Assembly: GCF_001429625.1 (NCBI RefSeq)
Contig: NZ_LMSU01000001.1
Location: 315,498 to 379,497 of the forward strand
Reading direction: 5' to 3'
From: Nocardioides sp. Soil805
Lineage (GTDB): Bacteria; Actinomycetota; Actinomycetes; Propionibacteriales; Nocardioidaceae
Length of the DNA stretch: 64,000 bases
A program made the position numbers and the translations under genes. The notes under the pieces were generated by a model. It did no database searches. It had not been told where the DNA came from and saw only the letters and a program-made list of their open reading frames with translations. This document shows, in pieces, positions 25,951-34,811 of this stretch. The first letter of the stretch is position 1. Each line of letters begins with the position of its first letter.

Positions 25951-27063
25951 TCATCCGATGCCCGCGACCCACTCGGCGTAGAAGACGCCGATCCCCGCCG
26001 CGACGCACAGCCCGGTGATGATCCAGAAGCGGATGACGATGGTGACCTGCTCCCACCCGAGCATCTCGAAGTGGTGGTGCAGGGGCGTCATCCGGAAGAC
26101 GCGGTGGCCCGGCTGGACGCGGAAGACCGCGCGGAACGCCCCGCTGGCGCGGCTCACCTTGAACACGGACACCTGGATCATCACCGAGAGGGTGACGGCG
26201 ACGAACAGCCCGCCGATGATGACGAGCAGGAGCTCGGTGCGGGTCATGATCGCGAAGCCGGCCATGGCGCCTCCCAGTGCGAGGGAGCCGGTGTCGCCCA
26301 TGAAGATCTGGGCCGGGGAGGCGTTCCACCACAGGAAGCCGAAGCAGGCCCCCGTGATCGCCGCCGCCACCACCGCCAGGTCGAGCGGGTCGCGGACCTC
26401 GTAGCACTTGGGGCCGGCCTCGAGGGCGCAGGACTGCGAGTTCTGCCAGATGTTGACCAGCGTGTAGGCGGCGAAGACCAGGATGCTGCACCCGGTGGCC
26501 AGGCCGTCGAGGCCGTCGGTGAGGTTGACCGCGTTGCTGAAGCCGGTCACGAAGAACCAGATGAGGACGATGACCACGATGGTCGGCAGCGCGAACGCCT
26601 CGTAGTCGCGGATGAAGGAGATGTGGTCGGACGCGGGCGTGCGGCCCCGGTCGTCCTCCAACGCGGGCGAGAGCGCCAGGAAGCCGAACACCACCGCGAT
26701 CACGGTCTGCCCGATCATCTTCGCGCGGCTGCGCAGGCCGAGGTTGCGCTGCCGGCTGATCTTGATGAAGTCGTCGAGGAACCCCACGGTGCCCAGTCCG
26801 ACGAAGAGGAACAGCAGCAGCATCGCGGAGGCCGACGGCACCTGCAGCGTGATGAGCGCGGCGCCGAAGTAGCCGACCACCGTGGCCAGGATGATGACGA
26901 TGCCGCCCATGGTGGGCGTCCCGCGCTTGGTGTGGTGGGTCGTGGGCCCGTCGTCGCGGATCTCCTGGCCGTAGCCGCGGCGCGCCAGCACCTTGATCGC
27001 GTAACGGGTGCCGATGAGCGAGATCAGCAGCGAGAGCCCGCCACCGAGCAGGATCGCTCTCAT
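25951..27063 (-). CDS. mraY: MraY phospho-MurNAc-pentapeptide transferase
   Basis: This 370-residue ten-helix enzyme moves phospho-MurNAc-pentapeptide to undecaprenyl phosphate, giving lipid I. Family sites are [16 protein letters not shown], the Asp-rich [15 protein letters not shown] and [12 protein letters not shown] loops that bind Mg and nucleotide, and [11 protein letters not shown]. The ATG at 27063 overlaps the murF stop as ATGA. A roughly 40-residue loop ([17 protein letters not shown]) sits between helices five and six and carries two Cys. Confidence 0.97.
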   Translation of the reverse strand: MRAILLGGGLSLLISLIGTRYAIKVLARRGYGQEIRDDGPTTHHTKRGTPTMGGIVIILATVVGYFGAALITLQVPSASAMLLLFLFVGLGTVGFLDDFIKISRQRNLGLRSRAKMIGQTVIAVVFGFLALSPALEDDRGRTPASDHISFIRDYEAFALPTIVVIVLIWFFVTGFSNAVNLTDGLDGLATGCSILVFAAYTLVNIWQNSQSCALEAGPKCYEVRDPLDLAVVAAAITGACFGFLWWNASPAQIFMGDTGSLALGGAMAGFAIMTRTELLLVIIGGLFVAVTLSVMIQVSVFKVSRASGAFRAVFRVQPGHRVFRMTPLHHHFEMLGWEQVTIVIRFWIITGLCVAAGIGVFYAEWVAGIG

Positions 27064-28442
27064 GCGTTGCTCCCTTCGGTGCCACCCGGGTCGGGGGCCA
27101 ACAGTGCTTCGACGACGACTTCGAGGGCCGCCCCCCGCGACGCCTTCACCAGGACGACGTCGGCGGCCGAGACATTCTCCCGCAACCACTGCAGTGCCTC
27201 GTCACGCCCCGCCGTGATGATCGCCTCACCACCGAACCCGGCCGCCGTCCCGGCCGCGGCGGCTCCCACCGTCACCAGCACGTCGATGCCGACCGAGCGG
27301 GCGTAGGCGCCCACGCGGGCATGGGCCAGATCGGCGTCGGGGCCGAGCTCGAGCATCTCCCCCAGGACGGCGACGGTACGACGCCCGGACCGCTGGCCGA
27401 TGACGTGCAAGGACTCCAGCGCGGCCTCCATCGACTCGGGGTTGGCGTTGTAGGCGTCGTTGACCACGACCACCCCGTCGGCGCGCTCGGTGACCTCCAT
27501 CCGCCACCGGCTGGCCGACCGCGCGTCGGCCAGCGCGTCGGCGACCGTGTCGAGGTCGACCCCTGCGGCCAGCGCCATCGCGGCCGCGGCGGCGGCGTTG
27601 CGCCACTGGAAGGCGCCCACCTGGGCCAGGTGCACGGTCGCTCCGGACCCGCGGTGGGTGAGGTCGAAGGACTGGCGGCCGAGCTCGTCGCTGGTGATGT
27701 CGCTGACCGCGACGTCGGCCGGGGCGGGACCGAACGTGGAGACCCGGGCGACGGTGCGCTCGGCCATCGCCGCGACGAGCGCGTCCTCGGCGTTGAGCAC
27801 GGCGGTGCCGTCGGCGGGCAGTGCCTCGACGATCTCGCCCTTGGCCTGCGCGATGGCCTCGCGGCTGCCGAACTCCCCGATGTGGGCCGTGCCGACGTTG
27901 AGGACGGCCGCGACCGAGGGCGGCGCGACGGTGCACAGGTAGCCGACGTGGCCGATCCCCCGGGCCCCCATCTCGACGACGAGGTAGCGGGTCTCCTCGG
28001 TGGCGCGGAGGACGGTGAGCGGGACGCCGATCTCGTTGTTGAAGTTGCCACGGGTCGCCACGGTGGGGCCGGCGGCCTCCAGCACGTGGGCGAGGTAGTC
28101 CTTGGTGCCGGTCTTGCCCTGGCTGCCGGTGAGGGCCAGCACGGTGGTGTCGGGGAGCCGGTCCACGACGTGGCGCGCCAGCACCCCGAGGGCGCGGACG
28201 ACGTCGTCGACCACCACGGTCGGGACCTCGGTCGGCCGGCTGCCGAGGACCGCGGCCGCGCCCGCCTCGCGCGCCGTGGCGGCGTACGCGTGGCCGTCCA
28301 CCCGCTCGCCCTCGATCGCGACGAAGAGGCCGCCGGGCTCGGGGGTGCGGGTGTCGATAAACGCGCCGCCGGTGACGGTGGCCTCGCCGTGGGCGACGCC
28401 GCCCACGACCTCGGCGATCTCGGCGAGGGTCATCTCGATCAT
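27060..28442 (-). CDS. murF: UDP-N-acetylmuramoyl-tripeptide--D-alanyl-D-alanine ligase
   Basis: A 460-residue Mur ligase that completes the UDP-MurNAc-pentapeptide by adding D-Ala-D-Ala. The ATP loop is [20 protein letters not shown], with [13 protein letters not shown] and [21 protein letters not shown] following, and [17 protein letters not shown] in the C-terminal domain. The ATG at 28442 overlaps the murE stop as ATGA. Confidence 0.96.
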   Translation of the reverse strand: MIEMTLAEIAEVVGGVAHGEATVTGGAFIDTRTPEPGGLFVAIEGERVDGHAYAATAREAGAAAVLGSRPTEVPTVVVDDVVRALGVLARHVVDRLPDTTVLALTGSQGKTGTKDYLAHVLEAAGPTVATRGNFNNEIGVPLTVLRATEETRYLVVEMGARGIGHVGYLCTVAPPSVAAVLNVGTAHIGEFGSREAIAQAKGEIVEALPADGTAVLNAEDALVAAMAERTVARVSTFGPAPADVAVSDITSDELGRQSFDLTHRGSGATVHLAQVGAFQWRNAAAAAAMALAAGVDLDTVADALADARSASRWRMEVTERADGVVVVNDAYNANPESMEAALESLHVIGQRSGRRTVAVLGEMLELGPDADLAHARVGAYARSVGIDVLVTVGAAAAGTAAGFGGEAIITAGRDEALQWLRENVSAADVVLVKASRGAALEVVVEALLAPDPGGTEGSNA

Positions 28443-29977
28443 CGGCGGGCCCGCCCGATCTCCTCGGCGGCGACCACGCGGTCGTCGAACGGATGGACCT
28501 CGCCGTGGACCTCCTGGCCCGTCTCGTGCCCCTTGCCGGCGATGAGCACGACGTCGCCGGGGCGCGCGCGGCGTACGACGTCGCGGATGGCGGCCCGCCG
28601 GTCGCCGATCTCGACCACCTCGGCGCGACCACCGGTGGTGCCCGCCACCACGGCGGCCCGGATCGCGGCCGGGTCCTCGGTGCGGGGGTTGTCGTCGGTG
28701 ACCACGAGGACGTCGGCGAGGCGGGCGGCGATCTCGCCCATGATCGACCGCTTGCCCGGGTCCCGGTCCCCGCCGGCCCCGAGCACGACGACCAGCTGCC
28801 CGTCGGTCAGGGGGCGCAGGGTCGCCAGGACCGCCTCCACGGCGTCCGGCTTGTGCGCGTAGTCGACGACCACGGTGTAGTCCTGGCCGACGTCGACCCG
28901 CTCGAGGCGGCCCGGCACTCCCCCGCCCTCGGCGATGCCGCGCGCGACCCGGTGCGGGTCGAGGCCCGCCGTCGCCGCCGAGGCGATGGCCGCCAGCGCG
29001 TTGGAGACGTTGAAGGCGCCCGGCACCGGGACCCCGGCGTCGACCCGCAGGCCGTCGGGCCCCTCGACGGTGAACCGGGCGCCGTCCCCGGCCAGCTCGA
29101 CGTCGACCGCGCGCCAGTCGGCGTCCCGGCCCTCGGTGGAGAAGGTCTGCATCGGGATCGTGGCCCGCTCGAGCAGCAGGCGGCCGTGCTCGTCGTCGAC
29201 GTTGGTCAGGCCCCGGCGCGCGCGCTCGGGGGTGAACAGCGAGGCCTTGGCGGAGAAGTAGTCCTCGACGGTCGGGTGGAAGTCGAGGTGGTCGCGTCCG
29301 AGGTTGAGGAAGGTGGCGACGTCGAAGACCACGCCGTCGACCCGGCCCATCACCAGGGCGTGGCTGGAGACCTCCATGGCGCACGCGACGACCCCCTGCT
29401 CGCGCATCACCGCGAACAGCCCGTGCAGGTCGGGCGCCTCGGGGGTGGTGAGGGAGGTCTTCACGTCCACGCCCCGGATGCGGGTGCCGACGGTGCCGAC
29501 GACCGACGCGGGTACGCCGGCCTGCTCGAGGCCAGCCTCCAGCAGCCGGGTGGTGGTGGTCTTGCCCTGGGTGCCGGTCACGCCGATCACGGTGAGGTCG
29601 GCGGCGGGATCGCCGTGGACGCGCGCCGCCAACCAACCGAGCACGGCACGCGGCCGCTCGACGACCAGCGCGGGGGTGCCGGCCGGGAGGCGGGACGCAC
29701 CGTCCTCGTCGGTCAGCACGGCCACCGCTCCCGCGGCGAGGGCCCGGTCCGCGAACTCGGCGCCGTGCGCGCGCGAGCCCGGGAGGGCGGCGTACAGGTC
29801 GCCGGGGACCACGCGCTGGGTGCTCAGCGAGATGCCGGAGACCTCGACCGCGAGGTCGCCCTCACGGCGCACGTCGACGGGGTCGGGGGTCAGGGTGCCG
29901 AGCCAGTCGGCCAGGTCGGCCAGTCGCGTGACGACGGGCCGACGGGGCCGGGAGCCGATCTGGGGGTTGCCGATCAC
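28439..29977 (-). CDS. murE: UDP-MurNAc-L-Ala-D-Glu--diaminopimelate ligase
   Basis: A 512-residue Mur ligase that adds the third, diamino acid of the stem peptide. The ATP site is IGVTGTQGKTTTTRLLEAG; TTPEAPDLHGLF and MEVSSHALVMGRVDG follow. The specificity loop VVTDDNPRTEDPAAI has the DNPR signature of diaminopimelate-adding enzymes, so the wall contains DAP, not lysine. LL- or meso-DAP cannot be decided; LL-DAP would fit Nocardioidaceae. The start is GTG at 29977. Confidence 0.96.
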   Translation of the reverse strand: MIGNPQIGSRPRRPVVTRLADLADWLGTLTPDPVDVRREGDLAVEVSGISLSTQRVVPGDLYAALPGSRAHGAEFADRALAAGAVAVLTDEDGASRLPAGTPALVVERPRAVLGWLAARVHGDPAADLTVIGVTGTQGKTTTTRLLEAGLEQAGVPASVVGTVGTRIRGVDVKTSLTTPEAPDLHGLFAVMREQGVVACAMEVSSHALVMGRVDGVVFDVATFLNLGRDHLDFHPTVEDYFSAKASLFTPERARRGLTNVDDEHGRLLLERATIPMQTFSTEGRDADWRAVDVELAGDGARFTVEGPDGLRVDAGVPVPGAFNVSNALAAIASAATAGLDPHRVARGIAEGGGVPGRLERVDVGQDYTVVVDYAHKPDAVEAVLATLRPLTDGQLVVVLGAGGDRDPGKRSIMGEIAARLADVLVVTDDNPRTEDPAAIRAAVVAGTTGGRAEVVEIGDRRAAIRDVVRRARPGDVVLIAGKGHETGQEVHGEVHPFDDRVVAAEEIGRARR

Positions 29978-30000
29978 GGATGGAGACTAGTCTCGTCCGG

Positions 30001-31758
30001 TCACCACTCGACGGGCAGGCGCGAGGCCTTGCCGCCGGTCGGCGGGACCCCGTAGCGGCCCAGGGCGTAGCCGAGGATCCGGGCGAACGCGGGGCCGGCC
30101 ACCGTCGCACCACCGCCGTCGATGCCCGGCGAGTGCACGGCCACGTAGACGGTGAAGCGGGGGTCGTCGGCCGGCGCGAAGCCGCCGAAGGACACGGTGG
30201 TGGAGCCGTCGTAGCAGCCGCACTCGTCGTCGACACGCTGCGCGGTGCCGGTCTTGCCGGCGGTGAGGTAGCCGGGCACCGCGGCCATCGGAGCGACACC
30301 GGCACCCTCGTGGGTGACGCGCTCCATCATCCGGGCGGTCTGGCGAGCGGCCCGCTCGCTCACCACGCGGGTCGCCTCGGCGTTGTCGGTGCCGACCGCG
30401 ACGCCCTCGTCGGTGGTGGCGCTGCCCTGGATGAGGCTGGGGGCGATGCGGACGCCGCCGTTGGCGATCGTGTTGACGGCCGCGGCCATCTGGACGGCGT
30501 TGACCGACAGCGACTGGCCGAACGCCACGCGGTCCTTGGTCTGGGACGTCATCACGTCACCGTCGGTGAGGATGCCGGGCGACTCCCCGCGGACGCCGAC
30601 GTCGGTGCGCTGGCCGAGGCCGAAGGCACGCAGGTACGTCGTGAGCTCCTGCGGCGTGAACGCGTCGGCGGCCAGGACGGTGCCGATGTTGGAGGACTTG
30701 GCCAGGATCCCGGTCATCGTGAGCCGGATGTTGCCGTGGTCGAACCAGTCGCCGATCGGGCGGTCCTGCCGGTTGAGCTGCGAGGGGATGCGGAACTTCT
30801 GGCGAGGCGTGACCTTGCCGGCGTCGATCAGGGAGGCGGCGGTGAGCACCTTCTCCACCGAACCGGGCTCGTAGGCGTCGCTGAGCGCCCGCGACCCGAG
30901 GTCCTCCTTGTCGGCCTCGAGGGGCTTGTTGGCGTCGAAGGTCGGCGCGTCGGCCAGGGCGAGGAGCTCGCCGGTGCGGGTGTCCATGACCAGGGCGACG
31001 CCGCTCTCGGCGCGGTACTTCTGCAGGGTCTGCGTCAGCACCCGCTGGGTGAACCACTGGAGGTCGAGGTCGATGGTGGTGCGCAGTGCCTCGCCGTTGC
31101 GGGCGGGGACGACGCTGTTCTCCCCCAGGGGCACGCGGTTGCCGCCGCCGATCGTGTAGCGGGCCGAGCCGTCCTTGCCGGACAGCTGCTCGTCGAAGGT
31201 GCGCTCGAAGCCGCCCAGCGGCTCGTCGGTGCCCATGAAGCCGAGGAGGTTGGCGGCCACGTCGTCGGCCGGGTAGTCACGGATGGGGTCGTCCTCGACG
31301 GCGACGCCGTTGTAGCCCGCCTCCTGGACCTGGGAGAGCACGTCGGTGGCCACCGTGCTGGGCACCCGCCGGGCGACGTACTCGAAGCGGCTTCCTTCGT
31401 CACGTCCACGCAGTGCGTTGAGGGTGCGGAAGTAGTCGATGTCCAGTCCCGTGGAGAGGATCTGGGCGATCGCCGGTGCGTCGTCGGCGGTCATGAGCGG
31501 GTCGGCGACGACCATCTTGCCCTGGATCGAGTCGGCCAGCGGGACCCCGTTGCGGTCGAGGATGTCGCCGCGCTCCGCGGGGAGGAGGACCGTCTGCACA
31601 CCCTCCTTGGCGGCCATCGCGGCGTACGACTTGGGGTCGATGCCCTGCAGCTGCACCAACCGGGCGCCGAAGAAGCTCAGCACCATCGCGATCAGGATGA
31701 GCCCGACGCGCAGTCGCAGCTGGGGCGACCCGCGTCGTGCGGTGCGGTTGGCGGGCAC
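30001..31758 (-). CDS. ftsI: FtsI/PBP3 class B penicillin-binding protein
   Basis: This 585-residue septal transpeptidase has one N-terminal transmembrane helix (about residues 15-38), a pedestal with ERGDILDRNGVPLADS, and the transpeptidase domain. Active-site motifs are SVEK in YEPGSVEKV (about residue 298), SSN in LAKSSNIGTV and KTG in TAGKTGTAQ (about residue 498). A Cys pair (ECGC) follows KTG. The start is GTG at 31758; the 112-bp gap to ftsL is rich in CTGGT words. Confidence 0.96.
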   Translation of the reverse strand: MPANRTARRGSPQLRLRVGLILIAMVLSFFGARLVQLQGIDPKSYAAMAAKEGVQTVLLPAERGDILDRNGVPLADSIQGKMVVADPLMTADDAPAIAQILSTGLDIDYFRTLNALRGRDEGSRFEYVARRVPSTVATDVLSQVQEAGYNGVAVEDDPIRDYPADDVAANLLGFMGTDEPLGGFERTFDEQLSGKDGSARYTIGGGNRVPLGENSVVPARNGEALRTTIDLDLQWFTQRVLTQTLQKYRAESGVALVMDTRTGELLALADAPTFDANKPLEADKEDLGSRALSDAYEPGSVEKVLTAASLIDAGKVTPRQKFRIPSQLNRQDRPIGDWFDHGNIRLTMTGILAKSSNIGTVLAADAFTPQELTTYLRAFGLGQRTDVGVRGESPGILTDGDVMTSQTKDRVAFGQSLSVNAVQMAAAVNTIANGGVRIAPSLIQGSATTDEGVAVGTDNAEATRVVSERAARQTARMMERVTHEGAGVAPMAAVPGYLTAGKTGTAQRVDDECGCYDGSTTVSFGGFAPADDPRFTVYVAVHSPGIDGGGATVAGPAFARILGYALGRYGVPPTGGKASRLPVEW

Positions 31759-31870
31759 TCCGACTCCGTCCTTCTGTGCTCTCTGGCTGTGTGTCTGGTG
31801 ACTGGTGTGGCTGGTGGGACTGGTCCCATGTCTACCGGCAGGGACCGGGGTTGGCCGTCAGGCCGCGCCG

Positions 31871-32425
31871 TCAGCGACGGTTGCGGTTGCCCTTGCGGGC
31901 CGACGTCGTGCCGTCCACGGTCGCATCGGGCACGGGGACCTCGGTCGCCGGCACCTTCACGATCGTCGGGGCCGGGGCGAGGATCTGCGGCTTGACCGGC
32001 GCGGGCGGCGTGAGGTTGAGGCGGTCCTCGGGGGTCGCCGGCGTCTTCACGCCCTCGACGTCGCCGTCGAGGGTGAGGAAGGTCGGGGCGGCCGGCACGA
32101 CCATGCCCATCTGCTGGGCCTGGGTGGCGACCCGCTGCGGGTTGCGGAGCTCGTCGAGCTCCATCTGCAGGGTCTGCTCGCGGGCGGCGAGGTTGGTGGC
32201 CTCGTCCTCCAGCGAGGTCGCCGCGAAGGACGCCTGCTGCATGGAGGTGTTGAACAGGAGCAGCCCGACGATGCCCCCGACCAGCACCAGGCTGACAAGG
32301 GTCACGAACGGGACCTTGGGTGCCCGGGTGCGGGCCCGCGGGACGACGGAGAGCCGGGCCCGCTCGACGGCCTCCTGGGCGATGCGTGGGACGCGGTGAC
32401 GGATCTGGACGGCGGGGCTGCTCAT
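31871..32425 (-). CDS. ftsL: Cell division protein FtsL-like
   Basis: A 184-residue bitopic protein with a 40-residue basic cytoplasmic end, one helix (about residues 41-60, [18 protein letters not shown]), a short coiled coil ([23 protein letters not shown] split over residues 70-95) and a Pro/Val-rich tail. Size, topology and location between rsmH and ftsI identify it although FtsL proteins share little sequence. It would form the FtsQLB subcomplex. The ATG overlaps the rsmH stop as ATGA. Confidence 0.88.
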   Translation of the reverse strand: MSSPAVQIRHRVPRIAQEAVERARLSVVPRARTRAPKVPFVTLVSLVLVGGIVGLLLFNTSMQQASFAATSLEDEATNLAAREQTLQMELDELRNPQRVATQAQQMGMVVPAAPTFLTLDGDVEGVKTPATPEDRLNLTPPAPVKPQILAPAPTIVKVPATEVPVPDATVDGTTSARKGNRNRR

Positions 32426-33399
32426 CGGACGGCTCCTCGGTGGGGACCTCGTGGGGGAAGGACACGCTCGAGTGCGCGGAGGCGCACCGAGGCTGCTCGG
32501 GGGTTCTGCTCGATCTCCTGCTCGTCGGCCTGCTCCGCGCCCCGGGTGACGTTGCGGAAGGCCGGCTCGCTCCCCTCGGGGATGAAGGGCAGGTCGTCCG
32601 GCACGTCGAGGCGGGTGGCCGCGGTGAAGGCCCGCTTGACCAGCCGGTCCTCGAGCGAGTGGTAGGACTCGACGACCACCCGGCCGCCGACGTCGACGGC
32701 GTCGAGGGCCGCCGGGATCGCCCGGTGGAGGACGGCCAGCTCGTCGTTGACCTCCATGCGCAGGGCCTGGAAGGTCCGCTTGGCGGGGTGTCCCCCGGTA
32801 CGCCGCGCCGGCGCCGGGATCTCGGCGTACAGCAGCTCGACCAGGCGGGCGCTGGTGGTGAACGGCTCGACCTCGCGCTCGCGGGCCACCGCGCGGGCGA
32901 TCTTGCGGGCGAACTTCTCCTCGCCGTAGTCGCGGAGCACCCGGGTCAGCTCGGGGACGGAGTAGGTGTTGAGGACCTCGGCCGCGGTGGTGCCCGTGGT
33001 GTCGTCCATGCGCATGTCGAGGGGGGCGTCCTCGGCGTAGGCGAAGCCCCGCGCGCGCACGTCGAGCTGCATGGAGGAGACGCCGAGGTCGAACAGGACC
33101 GCACCCACCGACTCCAGGCCCTGGTCGGCGAGGACGTCGGCGATCTCGTCGTACACGGCGTGCACGGCGGTGAAGCGCTCGCCGAACGGTCGCAGCCGGT
33201 CGCCGGCGAGCGCCAGCGCGGCCGGGTCACGGTCGATGCCGATGACGCGGACGCCCTCGATCCGCTGGAGGACCGCCTCGCTGTGGCCGCCGAGGCCGAG
33301 GGTGCAGTCGACGAGGACGGCGCCCGGGCGCTCCAGCGCAGGCTGCAGGAGAGCGACGACCCGGTCGAGGAGCACCGGGGCGTGCTGGGGGGTCGTCAC
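32422..33399 (-). CDS. rsmH: RsmH 16S rRNA (cytosine1402-N4)-methyltransferase
   Basis: A 325-residue SAM-dependent enzyme that modifies C1402 in the ribosomal P site. It starts [14 protein letters not shown], with the SAM loop [15 protein letters not shown], the [12 protein letters not shown] active-site block, and the C-terminal [17 protein letters not shown] and [14 protein letters not shown] motifs. The GTG start at 33399 is three bases after the stop of the 56-aa membrane protein gene. Confidence 0.96.
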   Translation of the reverse strand: MTTPQHAPVLLDRVVALLQPALERPGAVLVDCTLGLGGHSEAVLQRIEGVRVIGIDRDPAALALAGDRLRPFGERFTAVHAVYDEIADVLADQGLESVGAVLFDLGVSSMQLDVRARGFAYAEDAPLDMRMDDTTGTTAAEVLNTYSVPELTRVLRDYGEEKFARKIARAVAREREVEPFTTSARLVELLYAEIPAPARRTGGHPAKRTFQALRMEVNDELAVLHRAIPAALDAVDVGGRVVVESYHSLEDRLVKRAFTAATRLDVPDDLPFIPEGSEPAFRNVTRGAEQADEQEIEQNPRAASVRLRALERVLPPRGPHRGAVR

Positions 33400-33402
33400 C
33401 GA

Positions 33403-33573
33403 TCAGCCCTGACGGCCCAGGTGCGAGAGCAGGACCAGGCCGATGGCCAGTGCGGCCGACGTGGCCGCGGAGAACGCCATCAGGGTGACCGCGTCGCGCG
33501 CCTGGTCGCGTACGCGCGGCGGACCGCCGGCGACGGACTGCCCCCCGACGGGGCTCAGGCTGCTGGTGCTCAT
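33403..33573 (-). CDS. 56-residue single-helix membrane protein between mraZ and rsmH
   Basis: An ATG at 33573 opens a 56-codon frame ending three bases before rsmH. The product has a polar, Pro/Gly-rich N-terminus (MSTSSLSPVGGQSVAGG), a charged patch RVRDQARD, one hydrophobic helix (residues 28-52, from AVTLMAFSAATSAALAI to LLSHL) and a short basic end. I do not recognise a family. Tight spacing to rsmH, the lack of any other explanation for this 171-bp stretch and the clear membrane segment argue for a real gene, possibly a small divisome or wall-synthesis partner. Confidence 0.65.
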   Translation of the reverse strand: MSTSSLSPVGGQSVAGGPPRVRDQARDAVTLMAFSAATSAALAIGLVLLSHLGRQG

Positions 33574-33811
33574 GGTCTCGACCCCACTGGTGCGTTGCTG
33601 GTGATGGCTGGTGCTGGCTGGGTGCTGCTGGTGTGCCGCCGATCCGGTGCCACCTCGCCAGGTCCCTGCCCGCTCCCTCGATGGGGAAGGCCGTCTGGTG
33701 CCGGGGAAGTGCCCCAGAAGGCGACGGGAGAGCGGGCACGAGACCTGGTGCTGTGGTGCCGGATCAGCTGTTGAGTTGGTGCTGCGGCGGTGCCGGGTGC
33801 TGCTGGTGCTG
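33574..33811 (-). repeat. AGCACC-rich leader between mraZ and the 56-aa gene
   Basis: This 238-bp gap holds no gene. Both ends are built of degenerate AGCACC/CAGCACC words on the minus strand, about ten copies in two clusters (33574-33640 and 33750-33811). The centre has GGGGCACTTCCCC- and CGGATC-type partial dyads. It is unusual in a cluster where most genes overlap. Confidence 0.5.
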
Positions 33812-34240
33812 CTAGATACCGGGGAAGACCTCGTCGCTGAGCTCGGAGAACTTCTGCTCCTGCTCCTCCGAGTAGGTCGTCCAGGCGGTCGGGTCCCAGA
33901 TCTCGATGCGGTTCATCGAGCCGATGACCACGACGTCCTTGGTGAGCGACGCGTACTCCCGCAGCGGCCCCGGGATGGAGATGCGGCCCTGCTTGTCCGG
34001 GACCTCCTGCGACGCCGCCGCGAACAACATGCGGACGTAGTCACGGGTGCCCTTGTTGGTGACCGGCGCCTCGCGGAGCCGGTCGGTCAGGGCGGAGAAG
34101 TCGTCCATCGACCAGACGGTCAGACAGCGCTCCTGCCCTCTGGTCACCACGAGTCCCTCCGTCAGCTGGTCCCTGAACTTCGCGGGGAGGAAGAGCCGGC
34201 CCTTCTCGTCGAGCTTCGGTGTGTAGGTGCCGAAGAACAT
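33812..34240 (-). CDS. mraZ: MraZ transcriptional regulator
   Basis: A 142-residue AbrB-like double SpoVT/AbrB-fold protein, first gene of the dcw cluster. The two halves begin FFGTYTPKLDEKGRLFLPAKFRD and QEVPDKQGRISIPGPLREYA, each with the conserved DxxGR turn. E. coli and mycoplasma MraZ bind short direct repeats upstream of their own gene; five such 10-bp-phased motifs are present just upstream here. I chose the ATG at 34240 because it starts the first fold exactly; the GTG at 34312 lies inside the operator. Confidence 0.95.
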   Translation of the reverse strand: MFFGTYTPKLDEKGRLFLPAKFRDQLTEGLVVTRGQERCLTVWSMDDFSALTDRLREAPVTNKGTRDYVRMLFAAASQEVPDKQGRISIPGPLREYASLTKDVVVIGSMNRIEIWDPTAWTTYSEEQEQKFSELSDEVFPGI

Positions 34241-34261
34241 CTGGCACCCACCTCTCCGTCC

Positions 34262-34311
34262 CTGTTCCCCACTTTCCACCACTCTACTCCACATCGCTCC
34301 ACCGTCAACCA
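34262..34311 (-). promoter_or_regulatory. mraZ promoter embedded in five 10-bp-phased MraZ-type boxes
   Basis: On the minus strand TGG begins at 34311, 34301, 34291, 34281 and 34271, exactly 10 bp apart (TGGTTGACGG, TGGAGCGATG, TGGAGTAGAG, TGGTGGAAAG, TGGGGAACAG). Inside them a promoter reads TTGACG (34303-34308), 16-nt spacer, TAGAGT (34281-34286), about 40 nt before the mraZ ATG. MraZ bound here would cover -35, -10 and start point, so autorepression of the whole dcw transcript is expected. Confidence 0.75.
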
Positions 34312-34481
34312 TTCCACGCGTGTTTCCACGCCCGGATCGGCCGCTCCCCCACGACCGCGGGCCGGACCTGCCGTACGACGACCGGCCAGCGGCTCGGGCG
34401 GCGTACGACGGCGAAACCGCAGGTCAGGGCCCTGCCCGGGTGCTGTCGAGACGTCCGGGGGTGTCCGGGTGGAGCGCCGGT

Positions 34482-34541
34482 GGGGAGGAAAGGGGGGCGA
34501 CCGGGGGGCGGTGGTGGGGGAAAGTGGGGCGGATCGTGGGG
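34482..34541 (+). other. Predicted G-quadruplex-forming stretch
   Basis: Six runs of four to six G (34482-34485, 34492-34497, 34503-34508, 34516-34520, 34526-34529, 34538-34541) are separated by loops of 5-8 nt on the plus strand. Several runs are TGGGG, echoing the MraZ-type word on the opposite strand. Confidence 0.6.
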
Positions 34542-34626
34542 AACCGCGTCCGGCAGCGCGTCCTCCCCCGCGCTCCCCCAACCTGATGACTTCGCGTGGC
34601 GACCGCACCGGGCGACCGCCACGGAG

Positions 34627-34662
34627 AGCAGGCTGGGGAGCAGACTGGGGAGCAGGCTGCCG
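34627..34662. repeat. Three 12-bp tandem repeats
   Basis: AGCAGGCTGGGG (34627-34638), AGCAGACTGGGG (34639-34650) and AGCAGGCTGCCG (34651-34662) stand in tandem about 150 bp before moxR. Confidence 0.75.
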
Positions 34663-34811
34663 ACCCAGGCAACGAATCGGTCGCAGTTCGTCCTCGCCCG
34701 TCCCTCTGACAGCGACGGCGCGGGTATGTTGCGCGCACGTCATACGGTGGGAGGGACGTGGGACCGGCGTCGTGCCGAATCCCTCCTCCGCCAAGGAATG
34801 GGGAACAGCAC

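Larger units (their letters stand above)
34320..34811. other. Non-coding control region between dcw cluster and moxR
   Basis: About 490 bp between the divergent mraZ and moxR genes. It contains two CGTACGACG words (34370-34405), a G-quadruplex-type run on the plus strand (34482-34541), three 12-bp tandem repeats (34627-34662) and the moxR leader. No frame in it looks like a protein. Confidence 0.65.
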
